Positions 49,263-60,000 of a DNA stretch of 60,000 bases are shown here, piece after piece (the stretch's first letter is position 1; each line of letters begins with the position of its first letter). The stretch comes from Lineus longissimus. Its lineage: Eukaryota; Nemertea; Pilidiophora; Heteronemertea; Lineidae. The stretch spans positions 1,366,001 to 1,426,000 of the forward strand of contig NC_088323.1 in the NCBI RefSeq assembly GCF_910592395.1. Reading direction: 5' to 3'. The translations under genes and the position numbers were made by a program. Below the pieces are notes generated by a model. The model had not been told where the DNA came from, ran no database searches, and saw only the letters and a list, made by a program, of their open reading frames with translations.

Positions 49263-49700
49263 AGGCATTTCTAGTTGGTGGCGACTGACCAACGGTCGCC
49301 TGCAGCTTGCGATAACTTTCCTTGACAAGCTGGAATAATAAACATAACCCATGCCTGGAGCTGCTTGCAAAACCAAGTATAGAGACCAGTTGAATGCTGG
49401 TCGACTCTACAAACTTCGCCAAGTATAACCAGAGAGTCACGCCAGTGAGTCTGATAGCAACGAACTCCAGGCCATAGCGAACTAACTGACCAAGTAATTC
49501 GTCAGGCAAGTTAGGAAGATCATACCATCATCTACATAAAAGGAAAATGCAAAATGAAGATTTTGACAGCATCCTGCCTTAAGGCCCTGGTTGTTCGCGA
49601 GCATTGACCTACCAAGGACAACGGTCGTGATAAGTAGTCATCTGCGCCCTACTGCTACCCTTCCGTGACCAGCTGGAGTAATAAAAACATCTCGTGCTTA
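49245..49700. repeat. Two diverged copies of a longer unit flanking the minisatellite
   Basis: The segments at about 49255-49345 and 49560-49690 share CAGCATCCT(A/G)CCT, a CCAACGGTCG / ACAACGGTCG core and AGCTGGA(A/G)TAATAAA. Each is preceded by a minisatellite-like ATCATC(T/G)ACATAAAA. The 60-bp array therefore seems to have expanded from one end of an older, longer repeat of about 300 bp. Confidence 0.55.
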
Positions 49701-49709
49701 GCTCATTAG

Positions 49710-52700
49710 AAGGATGATAGTGTGGAGGGTGATGGGTTGTGAGTGTCACCCGTTACCAGCTCGTAATCAATGACTGCCGGGTATCTGCAGCAAAGAACCC
49801 TGGCATCGCCATCGTCACTCCTTTGTCATATAGCTTTGGCTTTTGTCATATACAATTTGCGAACTATCAGGAATTAAGGGTAGTTTCTGTGAAGACATTG
49901 TTTAACCGACTTTGCGACCTGCACAAGAGTACCATATAATGACATTTAAGATATTCTAAGTCAATGATTACGGCCTCGGACACAAATGTCAGAGATGGCC
50001 ATACTTTGATGTGTGAGAGATCGTCCGTCTCATCAGCAATCGCACTGAACTAACTGCAAGCTGATGCTATACAGACCTCGTCACTGTTTACGGCACCTGT
50101 TTACAGATCACAGTTCTTCCTTAGATCATCGATCGGCACTGGAATGTGGTGACCATAACAAGCTTCGTTGGCTGCGATTATTATCGGAAGCCACTAAGTA
50201 ATATAAGGAAATGGCTTTAATCTGTTCCTCATCAACTGCACTGACCATGGATGACCATCGTACATAGATAGGAAGTCACACATTCTGATGCAATGGACAT
50301 TGTTTTGTCGTCTAACTTCCTTCTCTGCTGGATAACCTCACTGTCTATGTCTTTTCCTTTCTAATTTCATTTGCAGCGCACCTTCTTAGTACGAACAACT
50401 ACTCTATGTTGATGACATTTAGTTACCTCCTTTCACCGGTCATTGACCGCTTTAGTCTCAAACATATCAATCGGAATCCAACAGACGTTCTCCCATTTTG
50501 ATTTCGGTAGAATTCGTCCTTCTTCAGCGGTGGGCTGTGAGTAAGCTTCATTTTGTCCCCACAGCAGCTGCCGACTGAGAGTTATGGGGTTAGTGCTAAG
50601 TGGCCAGGTGACTGGTAGCCGACAGATGCAAGTACCTACTAATGACTAATCAATACTATTCTACCATTCTATTTACCCCTTAATTTACGCGAGGCGCTTC
50701 TCTACGTTGGCTCCGTGGAACAAGGACTGCCTGACAGTGTCTGCTTTGCCCTCGACCCCCATTTGGCCGCGCTAACAAATTACCCGGTGGCGAGCGATTA
50801 AATGCCGATAGAGGCAAAGCAGAGGTAATGACTTATTGATAGTCATCTACAGATGTGTAGACTGAGCTGCTGAAGGGAGAAACGACAATTCGTTGAAGGG
50901 TGGCCAATAAGTGACTCCTTCAGTGGCACCCGCTAAAAATGTCAGCAACTTCTACGAATACTTATCTCACCTTGGTTTTCAATTGGCAGAATTGCCAAGG
51001 TTAGGTAATTACATTGATCGACGGCCGTTGAAGGGATACTACTTGACAATATCAGGAGAATTCAACAAGTGTTGGCCACTTAGCACAAATGGAATTTGAT
51101 GGGGAAGTTCGCTGCAAGGCTCTACTCTAAATGTAATTCTTCGAACAATTTTGTGGAATTCGTGCGGGTAACGATTATATCCTCACTCCAAGTGACATGC
51201 ATTTAGGTATGCAACTGACATCTTAAATAACGTTAAGAGCAGCTTCGACGTCGAATATCCACTCAAAAGTTTCAACCCTCAAATGTTTGACATTCCTACC
51301 CCTCATGATGACGCTTGCCCAATGACATTGACCAACTGACCTTTTACAACTTGCATATAATCTATCAGTATGTGTGGCAACTCCAGTGACATTGAGAGCA
51401 ACGTATTTTACATCGACTATCGACTATCGAACCCTCAAGTGTTTGACACTCTTACGCCTTCAGACATCGCATGCCAAAAGACATTGACCCACTGACCTTT
51501 TACACGAAACACAAGTATTAGTGCATTTTTGAAGATGTAGCTCCCTTCGGATTTAGTGTGATGATTTATCTTGCATTCAGACACCAGTAACACGACCTTT
51601 TATCATATTCTCAAAGCAAGATTAAACAGAGATTAGCCAGATGACACATTCACCTCGGCACGCTGCTGTTATAATTTGATATCGGACTTTTTACTTGGTT
51701 ACATAGCCTCTGGTCTCAAGTTACATAAACCAGTATCAACATATCTAACGGATTGAAGCCCAGTAGGTTCGTAGCTATAATACTTTATGAGAAGCTTATT
51801 AGTATTGAGATGGTTTTTGAAGTGATGTAATGTTTGGGTACCCATTTGTGAAGAATCCTTTTAATGTATCGTCATCATCGGCGCTGATTTTGCAAATGCA
51901 TTATGCTAGACGTAAGGATCCATGTGGAACTTAAGAACTTGATGCATAGAATATAAACTGGAATGTCCTGAATTAAAGGTTAATTCGCCTCAAACCTCAT
52001 GAGTTCGAGAGTACATGTACTTGCAAATCAATGGTCGATGAGAACCGATCGATGACATTTGAATTTTCGTGGTGTTGCGTCAGCATACCCGCGGCTCCTC
52101 AAGGTATCGGGCCACCCATCATCAAGTGAACTTATCGTGCCGAGATCAAAGCAATGACCACAAGGACCGTGAAGAAAAAGGAAGATTACTAGGTAATTGC
52201 TCCAGCACTACAGGTGTTTTGATTTCAAATTCAGTGCGTTAGTCCGTTCTCCAAGGAATATGTTAAGGACATTTGATTACATACTCCATGGGCATGTCTG
52301 GAAAATGATGGTTCGGACATGACGTTCGTAATGAATTGGGAAATCCTAGGAGATGCCATTAGTGCTGTCAGGAGCAGACGCCGAGCTCTCCTTAACACAT
52401 ACTGATGAGACAGGTTGATTAGCAAAGATGATAAATTAATACAATATTGTGTCCATCTTTCTGAATACAGAAATACGTTCTACCACAGACTGTTGAAATA
52501 ATTCTTTCTACAGTGTGTGGTTCTACCTAAGACGCGGAATCGGAGAAGTTAAGTTGGTGAGCAAAACCTCTGATGCGTATGCCAGGGTCCACAATAGCTT
52601 CTGACAAACGCCTTCTATTCCATCATAATCAATTATGAACAGCTGTTCTCTCAACCTCACATCCTGATAAAGTTATCATATGTTGACAACCATAGATGAT

Positions 52701-53350
52701 ATTCTAGATACATGCGCTTAGCCGCATTGATAAATATTGATAGAATTTCTTACGTTGATATTGCTGATGGAAGTTTCGTCTAGATTGAACTGTCGCATTG
52801 CCAAGATTGGTTCTGTCATTTGATTCGACTCGCCCTGTATCGCTAGTCTATGAAATGCCATTGCTGGGCTGATCAATAGTATGGGATATGATTAGAGTTA
52901 AATGAATTTATCACATTCGACCGCAGTTCAATCAAAATTTAGTCCACACTCGATAAATTACATTTTCACAATATCCTATCAAAATGAATCGCTACCTGAC
53001 CTTCTCGTTTTAATTTGATCGTTTTTGCATGAATCCGTGGGATTACATCGACAGAGGCTAATTCTCCTTGATAATTCATGGGGGAAACTGAATTCACTTT
53101 TACTATGGGTGAACCTTGAGTTATTCAGACTATCAAACGTCATACGAGGAGATAACCGTCAGAATGTGGCTATTTTTAGAATTTAAAGTGAGAATTGTCG
53201 CTCCAGGTATCCATAAATTCAGCTAGTGCTATAAATATTTGATAAATGTAGCGAATTGGATCCTTCCGAAGCGGTGTTGTAACCAGCTGGATTTCTATGA
53301 CTAGATTGTTCTGGAATTTGAAACCAAAAGAACTAATGTTGATAAGGATG
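49710..53350. other. Intergenic or intronic, no gene seen
   Basis: Only short ORFs are present. A diverged duplication lies at 51225-51515 and a GC-richer patch at 50680-50830, with no clear function. Confidence 0.45.
51225..51515. repeat. Diverged direct duplication, about 175 bp apart
   Basis: Two segments share AACCCTCAA(A/G)TGTTTGACA, CATTGACC(A/C)ACTGACCTT and TTTTACA. They are probably fragments of an interspersed repeat. Confidence 0.6.
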
Positions 53351-53360
53351 ATGTACTTAC

Positions 53361-53403
53361 CGTGATAGTGACGAGAATCATCAAAATCAATAGCTACACG
53401 TTT
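53361..53403 (-). CDS. Candidate 43-nt micro-exon
   Basis: A strong acceptor (TTTTTCCTGTATTTGCAG) and a strong donor (TATCACG|GTAAGT) enclose an open KRVAIDFDDSRHYH, phase 0 at the start and phase 1 at the end. It lies downstream of the stop of the 53506-53708 exon, so it would belong to a different transcript or isoform. It is supported by splice sites only. Confidence 0.3.
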
Positions 53404-53505
53404 CTGCAAATACAGGAAAAATGTATATCGTTAACAACGACTACATGCATTTCAAGGGAAAGAACACCCATTTCGGCTGTGAGTGTCGTCCATCGGGTTA
53501 AAGTT

Positions 53506-53708
53506 TCATATTAAGGAGAATTTGGACTTGATTCTCGCATTAACGCCGCCGACTTCATACCACCACGTGCGACCATCGGCGCCAGGCATCCGCATTTCCT
53601 CGCAGGGGTGGATACCGCAGTGGCGAGGAAATTGACAATACAAAACGCGTGGTCGCTTGTCGGATTCGGCTCCACACAGCGATACCTTGGCCTTTTTGTT
53701 TGACCTTT
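53506..53708 (-). CDS. Candidate terminal exon, Cys/Trp-rich protein
   Basis: Acceptor CTTTGCTTTCACAG precedes base 53708. Read in phase 1, the exon gives a 66-residue C-terminus with VSLCGAESDKRPRVLYCQF, HCGIHPCEEM and PGADGRTWWYEVGGVNARI, ending in TGA at 53506. It is GC-rich against an AT-rich background, and its motif-dense reading is far more protein-like than the two other frames, which are also fairly open. Paired cysteines suggest an extracellular domain. I do not recognise the family, and the upstream exons are not found. Confidence 0.5.
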
Positions 53709-54060
53709 CTGTGAAAGCAAAGTATTTTCAAGTAGGTTTACTTCGTAGTGTTTTAAGGGAATGATTAATGGCGCTTAAAATTCACACAAAACGAAGACTT
53801 CATATCGTTCGCCTCCGCATTTCTTTAAAATGAACAAAATCGATGCGAATGACGAGAGTGCACTTCGACAGCATTGATCCATTCGACTTCAAAGTCATAT
53901 CTTCCCTTTTGCGTAATTTTCTGCTATCTGATGACATCGGTTTATTTTGATTCTTTTTATGATTGAGGAGAATTTGAGTGAGACTTGACATGTACGATAT
54001 GACGTAGAGCTATAGATAAGTTCTGGCAACTATCGTGAGTCACATCGAATACGGCTGTAG

Positions 54061-54420
54061 TGAACAATTCAGGGTATGGTAAAACTTGTGAGAATTTTCA
54101 ATACAAGAGTTTTTCAAACTATTGAACAATTCAGTGTATGGAAAAACTTGTGAGAATTTTTATTACAAGAGTTTTTCAAACTATTGAACAATTCAGTGTA
54201 TGGTAAAACTTGTGAGAATTGTATTACAAGAGTTTTTCAAACTATTGAACAATTCAGTGTATGGTAAGACGTGTGAGAATTGTATTACAAGAGTTTTTCA
54301 AACTATTGAACAATTCAGTGTATGGTAAAACTTGTGAGAATTTTTATTACAAGATTTCTTCAAACTAGTGAACAATTCAGTGTGTGGAAAAACTTGTGAG
54401 AATTTTTATTACAGATTTTT
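54061..54420. repeat. Six-copy tandem repeat, unit about 62 bp
   Basis: The unit runs TGAACAATTCAGTGTATGG - AAAACTTGTGAGAATTTT - TATTACAAGAG - TTTTTCAAACTAT. Copies begin near 54061, 54123, 54185, 54246, 54307 and 54369; the last is truncated and most diverged. It is AT-rich and non-coding. Confidence 0.92.
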
Positions 54421-54429
54421 CACGGACAA

Positions 54430-55980
54430 TCGAGAAAAATCATGGAAGATTGTGCCCTTTCCTAGATTTTTGTGGTTACCAGTGAATGGGACAAGCTGAA
54501 TCAGCTCTGAAACGATTTACAAAAAATAGAAATTCGTAATATAACTTAGTGCCATCATAACGATTACATGAAAAAAACAACAATTTTGTTATGTCAAACA
54601 ATCTATGCCTGTCTGCTACCAAGGTCTGTCTGGAGTGACTGGTTTTCGGTGACAAATCAAGAACTATCAAATGCATGTGCAACAGAGACGACAATCATCC
54701 TAACGTCTCACAGAAGCTTATGACAACCATTATCTATCAAGTCACTTTTCCACACAAAAGTGATCAATATGATCACGGTGATAAGATTCGTAATTGGAAT
54801 GTTTTTGAGTCGACAACTTTTGCCTTTGTTTGCGAAGTCGTTAAAAGTGAATTGTCAGTTATAGATTTGAATGCATGAGTGTTCCCGTCAATATGAGGGG
54901 ATGGAATTTAGACAACGAATTGACATCAATGCAGTCAGTTTGGTGAAGCAAAATCATTCAAGAGACAAAGCATCAATATATTTTTCTGCTAACTCTGGTT
55001 AACCAAATAAAAACAGCCATGTAGATGTAGTGTAAGATTTTATATTTCACATCGCGAAGGCATTCATATCCATCTCGAAGCAGCGCATGTACCTTTCAAT
55101 TTTACAATCGATAGTTTTCTACTCGACATTGACATTATTAAAATTTTAGTCAAATCCACAATGTTTTTATTTTCCAACAAGTTTGATGATTGAAAATTGC
55201 CAATAAATGCTCAATGGAAATCGATAATCTTGTATTTGATGGTAAATATCGACTGTAATCTATGGAAGATTATTATTAAAATTTGAATTTAGATTTGTGG
55301 GTGCCTAGATGTTTTCGAGAAAGCGTTTATGTGCTTTTATTAACGAATTTGTTCAACGATTTTCACTCATGATCAACAGATACTGCAGCGTTCCTACTAT
55401 ATTCTCTCATCACTCAGTTTTGTTGTTATTGCCTATACATGCGATCCTCTCCTCATCTTAAAATGTACTGTTAAGAAGGGTGTGGCGATGAAAGTCTTTT
55501 TCAAGACTCCCAATAATAGATATTTCCGTAATGTTGTTTTCGATCAATTTTCTTTTAATTACGTGATATTCTGTTACGCCCTAAACACCACATGCGTCTG
55601 TTAACGCCATCTGCGTCCTCAAAGAACAGCGGAGTAAACAATGGTCTCGAAATGATCGTAACCTAATATCTCGCTCATAATTTGTCATTTTCGTTGTGGC
55701 CAATGGAAACCTGATGAATCGCAAATACGGACGTTGCTACTCTAGACAACATAGCAACTTAATGAAATACCGCCATTGTGAGGAGAGCACAACTACCATT
55801 ATTGTCTCCTTATTACATGTTTGTCATTGGGTGAAATATTTCACTGGCTCAATTCCGTTGAAGGGAGTCAGTGGGTACATTAACAAAACGGTAATTATTT
55901 ATACAGCAAACTAGATAAACGCTTTCTACGAAGGCCTACTCACCTATAAACTCTTTGAAATTGGTACAGGTGTGGACGAC
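54430..55980. other. AT-rich non-coding stretch
   Basis: No supported coding block, RNA gene or array. Confidence 0.45.
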
Positions 55981-55985
55981 AGCTC

Positions 55986-56503
55986 ACCGTAAGATGAAAA
56001 ACTTATCTACAAGTTCAGTTGTCCAGCAAATGATTATTGTGAACAAGTATTGATGACATACTCTGCTGCTATTGGCCAATTGGTATGTATCATAGGACGG
56101 AATGGAACGAGAGTTGAACCAATTCGAACTAATGGACCAGCCAGAATGAAAGCATGAGTCCATGACAATAGTCGTAAATCCGTTCCGATCACGGCAAGTA
56201 TCTTTACAACAACATCTGGTCTGATTGAAATGTCCGAGCAAGTAGTTGCTTAATAGGCACAGACATAACTCTGTCAGAGTCGCTGATTCATTGGTTGTGA
56301 TGTTAATGATTGTAACGTGGTGGCAGGTAGGGCATGTAAGAGATACTTTGGCGCCGCAGGAAATTGGCAGGCTGGTCAAGCGGACCGTCTGATACGGCAC
56401 TTGATTCCCAAGGGCTGGCTCGGGGAATGAAAAGGTATCACGTTGTGGGTGCAATGCGCAATCAGTTACATGTGTGAGGTAATTCAAGGAATCGTTATTG
56501 CTG
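55986..56503 (-). CDS. Candidate Cys-rich exon, unidentified
   Basis: An open frame of about 170 codons contains about 16 cysteines (for example CPTCHHVTIINITTNESATL and RCCCKDTCRDRNGF) and several N-x-S/T sites, suggesting an extracellular protein. It can end at a donor TTACG|GTGAGC (exon base 55986, phase 2). An acceptor-like ACACATCAG lies at the upstream end. In AT-rich DNA an ORF this long could still arise by chance, so confidence is limited. Confidence 0.35.
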
Positions 56504-57085
56504 ATGTGTCACCAAGGTCAAGATCAAGTCCAGGCAGGCTTGCACCGCTGGAAAAATCTTAGTAGTTCGAAGTAACAATCAATGCAGCTTTCATATCCCG
56601 AACCAATATTCCGTAAAATCTAGATCTCCTTCACAGCAGGCGTCCACTTGTGAGGCAGATGGTTACTTCTGCACTTCGCAATTTCCCCATTATTAAGCTT
56701 TGGGGACCTAAAATGATGGCTGTTGCCAATTGCGGTGTGGAAGAATACAGTCTACTACCTGAAAAAAGTCACACTCGACCAGACTTAAAATATATCATGC
56801 AAAAAAACTATATTAATGATACTCATATTAAGAATTCTCAGAAGTGACCTCAAGGTTCTTAACACGCCATAGGGCCCTGTGTGTATCTGATGCCTTAATT
56901 GGCGGATACCCTCAGGATGTCACTCTTTAACTGAGACTAATGTAAGTTCTGGCAGTCACGTAAGGATCAAAGTATCATTGTATGGATGACAAACTAAGAT
57001 CACGAGATGGAAGGAGTTCTTCTGGCCTGATGGCCATTGGTTGCGAGCAGCATCCAGATTAAGGTATCTTGTGTCACCGCTTTAG

Positions 57086-57867
57086 TTATCAATACCATCA
57101 GTGGCCATCCCGGAGATTGAAGGAGCAGGCGAAGCTACTGTATTACCTGTTACTCTAAGAGTGTTGGTATCGAAGATATTTGGTGGCCTTGATGTGGTTC
57201 ATTTTGGAGCAGTTGACATCCTGGGCGTTTCTCTTAGGCTGCAGTCGCAACCTACCAACCTAACTCCTATAACAGTTGCATTATAAATGTTTGTGAGCAA
57301 TCGCAATAATTTACCTCCAATGCCTGATGTTGTCCGTCACCTACTTTTTACAGAAGTTTCTGCAGTTGTTTTGATCTGATTTATAACAATTTCACTGATA
57401 ACCTTCTTAAAGACGCTAAAGAAGCTAGTCGCCATTGGATTTTTAATAAGCTGGTGTCGAACCTTTCAGATGAGGAGGGACAAAACAAAGTACGGTCTGC
57501 TATAACAAAAGCGATATCATCCCAAATATCGGCTTTTACTACTGAAATGATCCAGACGATATTCTCCACTATCAAGTAGAGGTTACCTTTGGTGAACCTG
57601 ATTACCAGTGAACTTATTTCAAAGCCGCAACTTGAGAAGTAAAGGCAGATTCAGTTAGCATTTGGCCTCACAAGGGTATTATATTCCGCTTTAGATTCTA
57701 GGAACAGTGACCGACGTGTGGATGAAAGAACCCAGATGAAAATAAGAGCAGAAAATGTTCGTAGCGTCTTTAAGGTTTGGCGGAGTCACCACAGTGAGAA
57801 GATTATTATGGCATATCTGACCTTTCATGCCCAGACGCAATTTTCCGATGGCAGTATATCAGTCTGA
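57086..57867 (+). pseudogene. Decayed protein-coding relic
   Basis: One frame reads VAIPEIEGAGEATVLPVTLR from about 57101, passes a TAA at 57284, continues NNLPPMPDVVRHLLFTEVSA and stops at 57377. A second frame (open from 57328) carries on with FDLIYNNFTDNLLKDAKEAS and RSAITKAISSQISAF. It crosses TAG at 57577 and TAA at 57640, then resumes with RRVDERTQMKIRAENVRSVF and SEKIIMAYLTFHAQTQFSDG, stopping at 57865. One frame change and at least three stops within about 0.8 kb of protein-like, intronless sequence suggest a dead retrocopy or transposon ORF. I do not recognise the family. Confidence 0.42.
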
Positions 57868-57869
57868 AG

Positions 57870-60000
57870 CGTCCCATGAACGCGGCGAGATATCCCTCTT
57901 GTAAAACCAACACATGCCCGAGGGTCCTTTTACTCAAAGACGGCAAGTAAGCTAGTCTGATGGATTCATATCGTATCATGCTGTGACACCATTACTATAC
58001 TCATTTAGATAGATGACCACAGGCAAAATATTGAACATTTTGCATCGTTTAAACATGTTAACTGGGTTGTACTATATTCTTGATAATTTGCCTCCCGGGG
58101 GTGAGCTGGTGTGGGCTGCGCTGGACTAGGCTTGGCTAAGCGGGTGGGTGGGTGGGTGGGTGTGGGGACGGGGGATGTAGAACACCATACAGCCTAATTA
58201 CAACCACGGTAGATAACCAATTGTCAGCGTTTCGATGGTTTTGACATGATCTCCTTGAGCTTTCCGTAGGTGGGCGTCGTGCTTTGTAAAGTGTCGAACA
58301 GTCACCATCCTGAGGAAATCGGGGGTTTATGTTAGCTTCTACGGCCAACACACATAGAGTGCCCGAGAAGCGAACATTAACTCCGTATTTCCTCAGGAAG
58401 AACTGGCACTGAGCTGGACCACACAAAAGCTTGGATTTGGCCGCAAAACGATGCCGACGATAAAGTGGCGAATTGCAAAAGCTCTCTTAGTTCTATTATC
58501 GGCAACAAAATTTACCATCGCCGCTTTTCTAGCGCATAAACGATATTGATGATGATTTTAGGTTCGGGTGATATATCATTCAGTAAGGCAGATCTTGGCA
58601 ACTCATACATAAAGGCCAGACACATTATGTCACTTAGGTCCTTAGTAAAGGATATTACTCTTCGTTCGATGTCTGTTGGCACTGGAACGCCATAGAAGCC
58701 ATAAACGGTTGTTAGTTTTGGCAAGATATGGGACATGCAACATTACGCCGATTGATTGAGTGCCTACTTCTTGTGTAATATCATCACGGGTTAAAGAGAA
58801 AATAGGCAGAACTGTTACCAATGTTTTTAATAAACCGATGGAATCCTGAGTCTCGGTGGTGTCGAGTTTCTAAAGCCCACCAAACCTACCTATGTTTTTT
58901 CAAATCTTTATAAGAGCTTCCTCACTGAAGGTAAAAAAACTTTCAAATTCAGTTTCCTTGAATGATTACAGCTGAAAGTTAGACCAACACGCACGCCTAT
59001 AATTTGTTTAACGTGGATCGAACAAACAAGCCCTGATGACTCTTATTCATCAGAAAATTTCGCGTGTCTTGGATTTCACGCCCAGACTCAAGGTCATTTC
59101 TCGTTGGTCCATTGAGAATTGAGATTTTCTATTTGTTTAATTATCGTTTATGACATCATCGAGTTAGTATCGGGAGGAATCTTCCCCCAGCACGGTCATT
59201 GTGAATATGAAATAATATGAGAATTTGGGGAGAATTGAGTTATCCCATGCAGCAAGGTACGTGAGACACGTCTCATGATTATATGTGACGTGGGTATTGT
59301 CTGTTTTAACCGGATGGAAGTTTCGAAATGAAGGCCTTTCAATTACATGTAAACGGAAAATCAATCAAAACTTTAAAATACTCCAAGAAACAACAAGATA
59401 TCCAGCAAGACATGTCATCCTTGTGGTATTCATTCTGACAGAGCAAACAAAAGAGAAATGTCCACAATCACATACACTGTGCCTCGGTGTCTTACTTAGC
59501 GTTACACCTTCCATCGAACTTGATGTTTCAGACTGCCTCCGTATAGCTTATGGAAATGACAACAGCCATCACTGAACGACAATCACTGCACGCAAAAATT
59601 TGACAAGATCGCAGACATGTTACTATCCCAGCAACAAACATTCGACTACTCTTCGTAGAAAGGTTGCCCATCAGGGTGGCAGACGTGTGGTATACATTTC
59701 TGTCATAGCAAACGTAGAAAGCGATCAGAAATGACATACATGGACCCAGAACAAAGAGCAAAGGTTTTGACTGGGAAAACAAGATGTCACTTCTCATCAT
59801 TACCCATTTCGCCACCACAGGAGGAAAGGATAGCCAGCATGACCCGTCAGCATCACAGGATCAATTCTGACACAGCAGAAAAATGCTTCCATAATGACAT
59901 AAAGTGCACCCCAGAGTGTATAAGAGTCAGTCCACTAACACCGCAGACTCCCCAGAGCGAACATTGATCTTCCTCATTTGATTTATCAGACAATGGTTGA
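57870..60000. other. Right end, no gene seen
   Basis: ORFs are of chance length. A minus-strand frame at 58512-58736 reads plausibly (YGFYGVPVPTDIERRVISF) but lacks splice support. A G-rich tract lies at 58139-58172. Confidence 0.4.
58139..58172 (+). repeat. TGGG tandem tract, G-quadruplex-capable
   Basis: Five GGG-T spaced runs followed by GGGG and GGGGG satisfy the usual G3+N1-7 quadruplex pattern. Confidence 0.85.

Overview
The window is eukaryotic, intron-rich, gene-sparse DNA from an animal nuclear genome. It has single-exon coding blocks of about 45 to 470 bp, GT/AG introns with pyrimidine tracts, tRNA-derived SINE-like pieces, tandem repeats and long AT-rich gaps. A calcitonin-receptor-like class B GPCR and the style of the interspersed repeats point to an invertebrate bilaterian. 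A lophotrochozoan (mollusc, brachiopod or relative) is my best guess, from general resemblance and not from a search. All well-supported genes lie on the minus strand.

Layout. (1) About 0.4-4.9 kb: the 5' part of a secreted, cysteine-rich protein gene, with two phase-matched exons around a 3.5-kb intron; it runs off the left edge. (2) About 4.9-14.2 kb: no convincing gene, two degraded SINE-like elements and a poly-C tract. (3) 14.3-18.7 kb: a complete 7-coding-exon gene with a likely 5' non-coding exon. It encodes a 709-aa protein I do not recognise: a folded-looking N-terminal third, then a charged tail of poly-Ser, Lys/Glu-rich and SR-like sequence. (4) 20.6-31.5 kb: a class B1 GPCR gene of 13 coding exons whose phases all match, giving a 591-aa model with signal peptide, hormone-receptor domain, seven helices and a cytoplasmic tail; the tail splicing is ambiguous. 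(5) 32.5-38.4 kb: several minus-strand blocks that look like exons of one or more unidentified genes, low to moderate confidence. (6) 38.4-48 kb: no genes seen, one candidate conserved non-coding block near 45.7 kb. (7) 48.06-49.26 kb: a minisatellite of about 19 copies of a 60-bp unit that is open in several frames on both strands. (8) 49.3-60 kb: mostly non-coding, with a 62-bp tandem repeat, a likely terminal exon at 53.5 kb, a Cys-rich ORF at 56 kb, and a decayed coding relic on the plus strand at 57.1-57.9 kb.

No operon-like relationship links the genes. The two best genes, at 14-18 kb and 20-31 kb, are tandem on the same strand, with the presumed 3' end of the receptor near 19.3 kb and the presumed first exon of the downstream gene near 18.7 kb. 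Exon models were made by eye from splice sites and frame continuity. RNA-seq would be needed to fix the ends, UTRs and alternative splicing.
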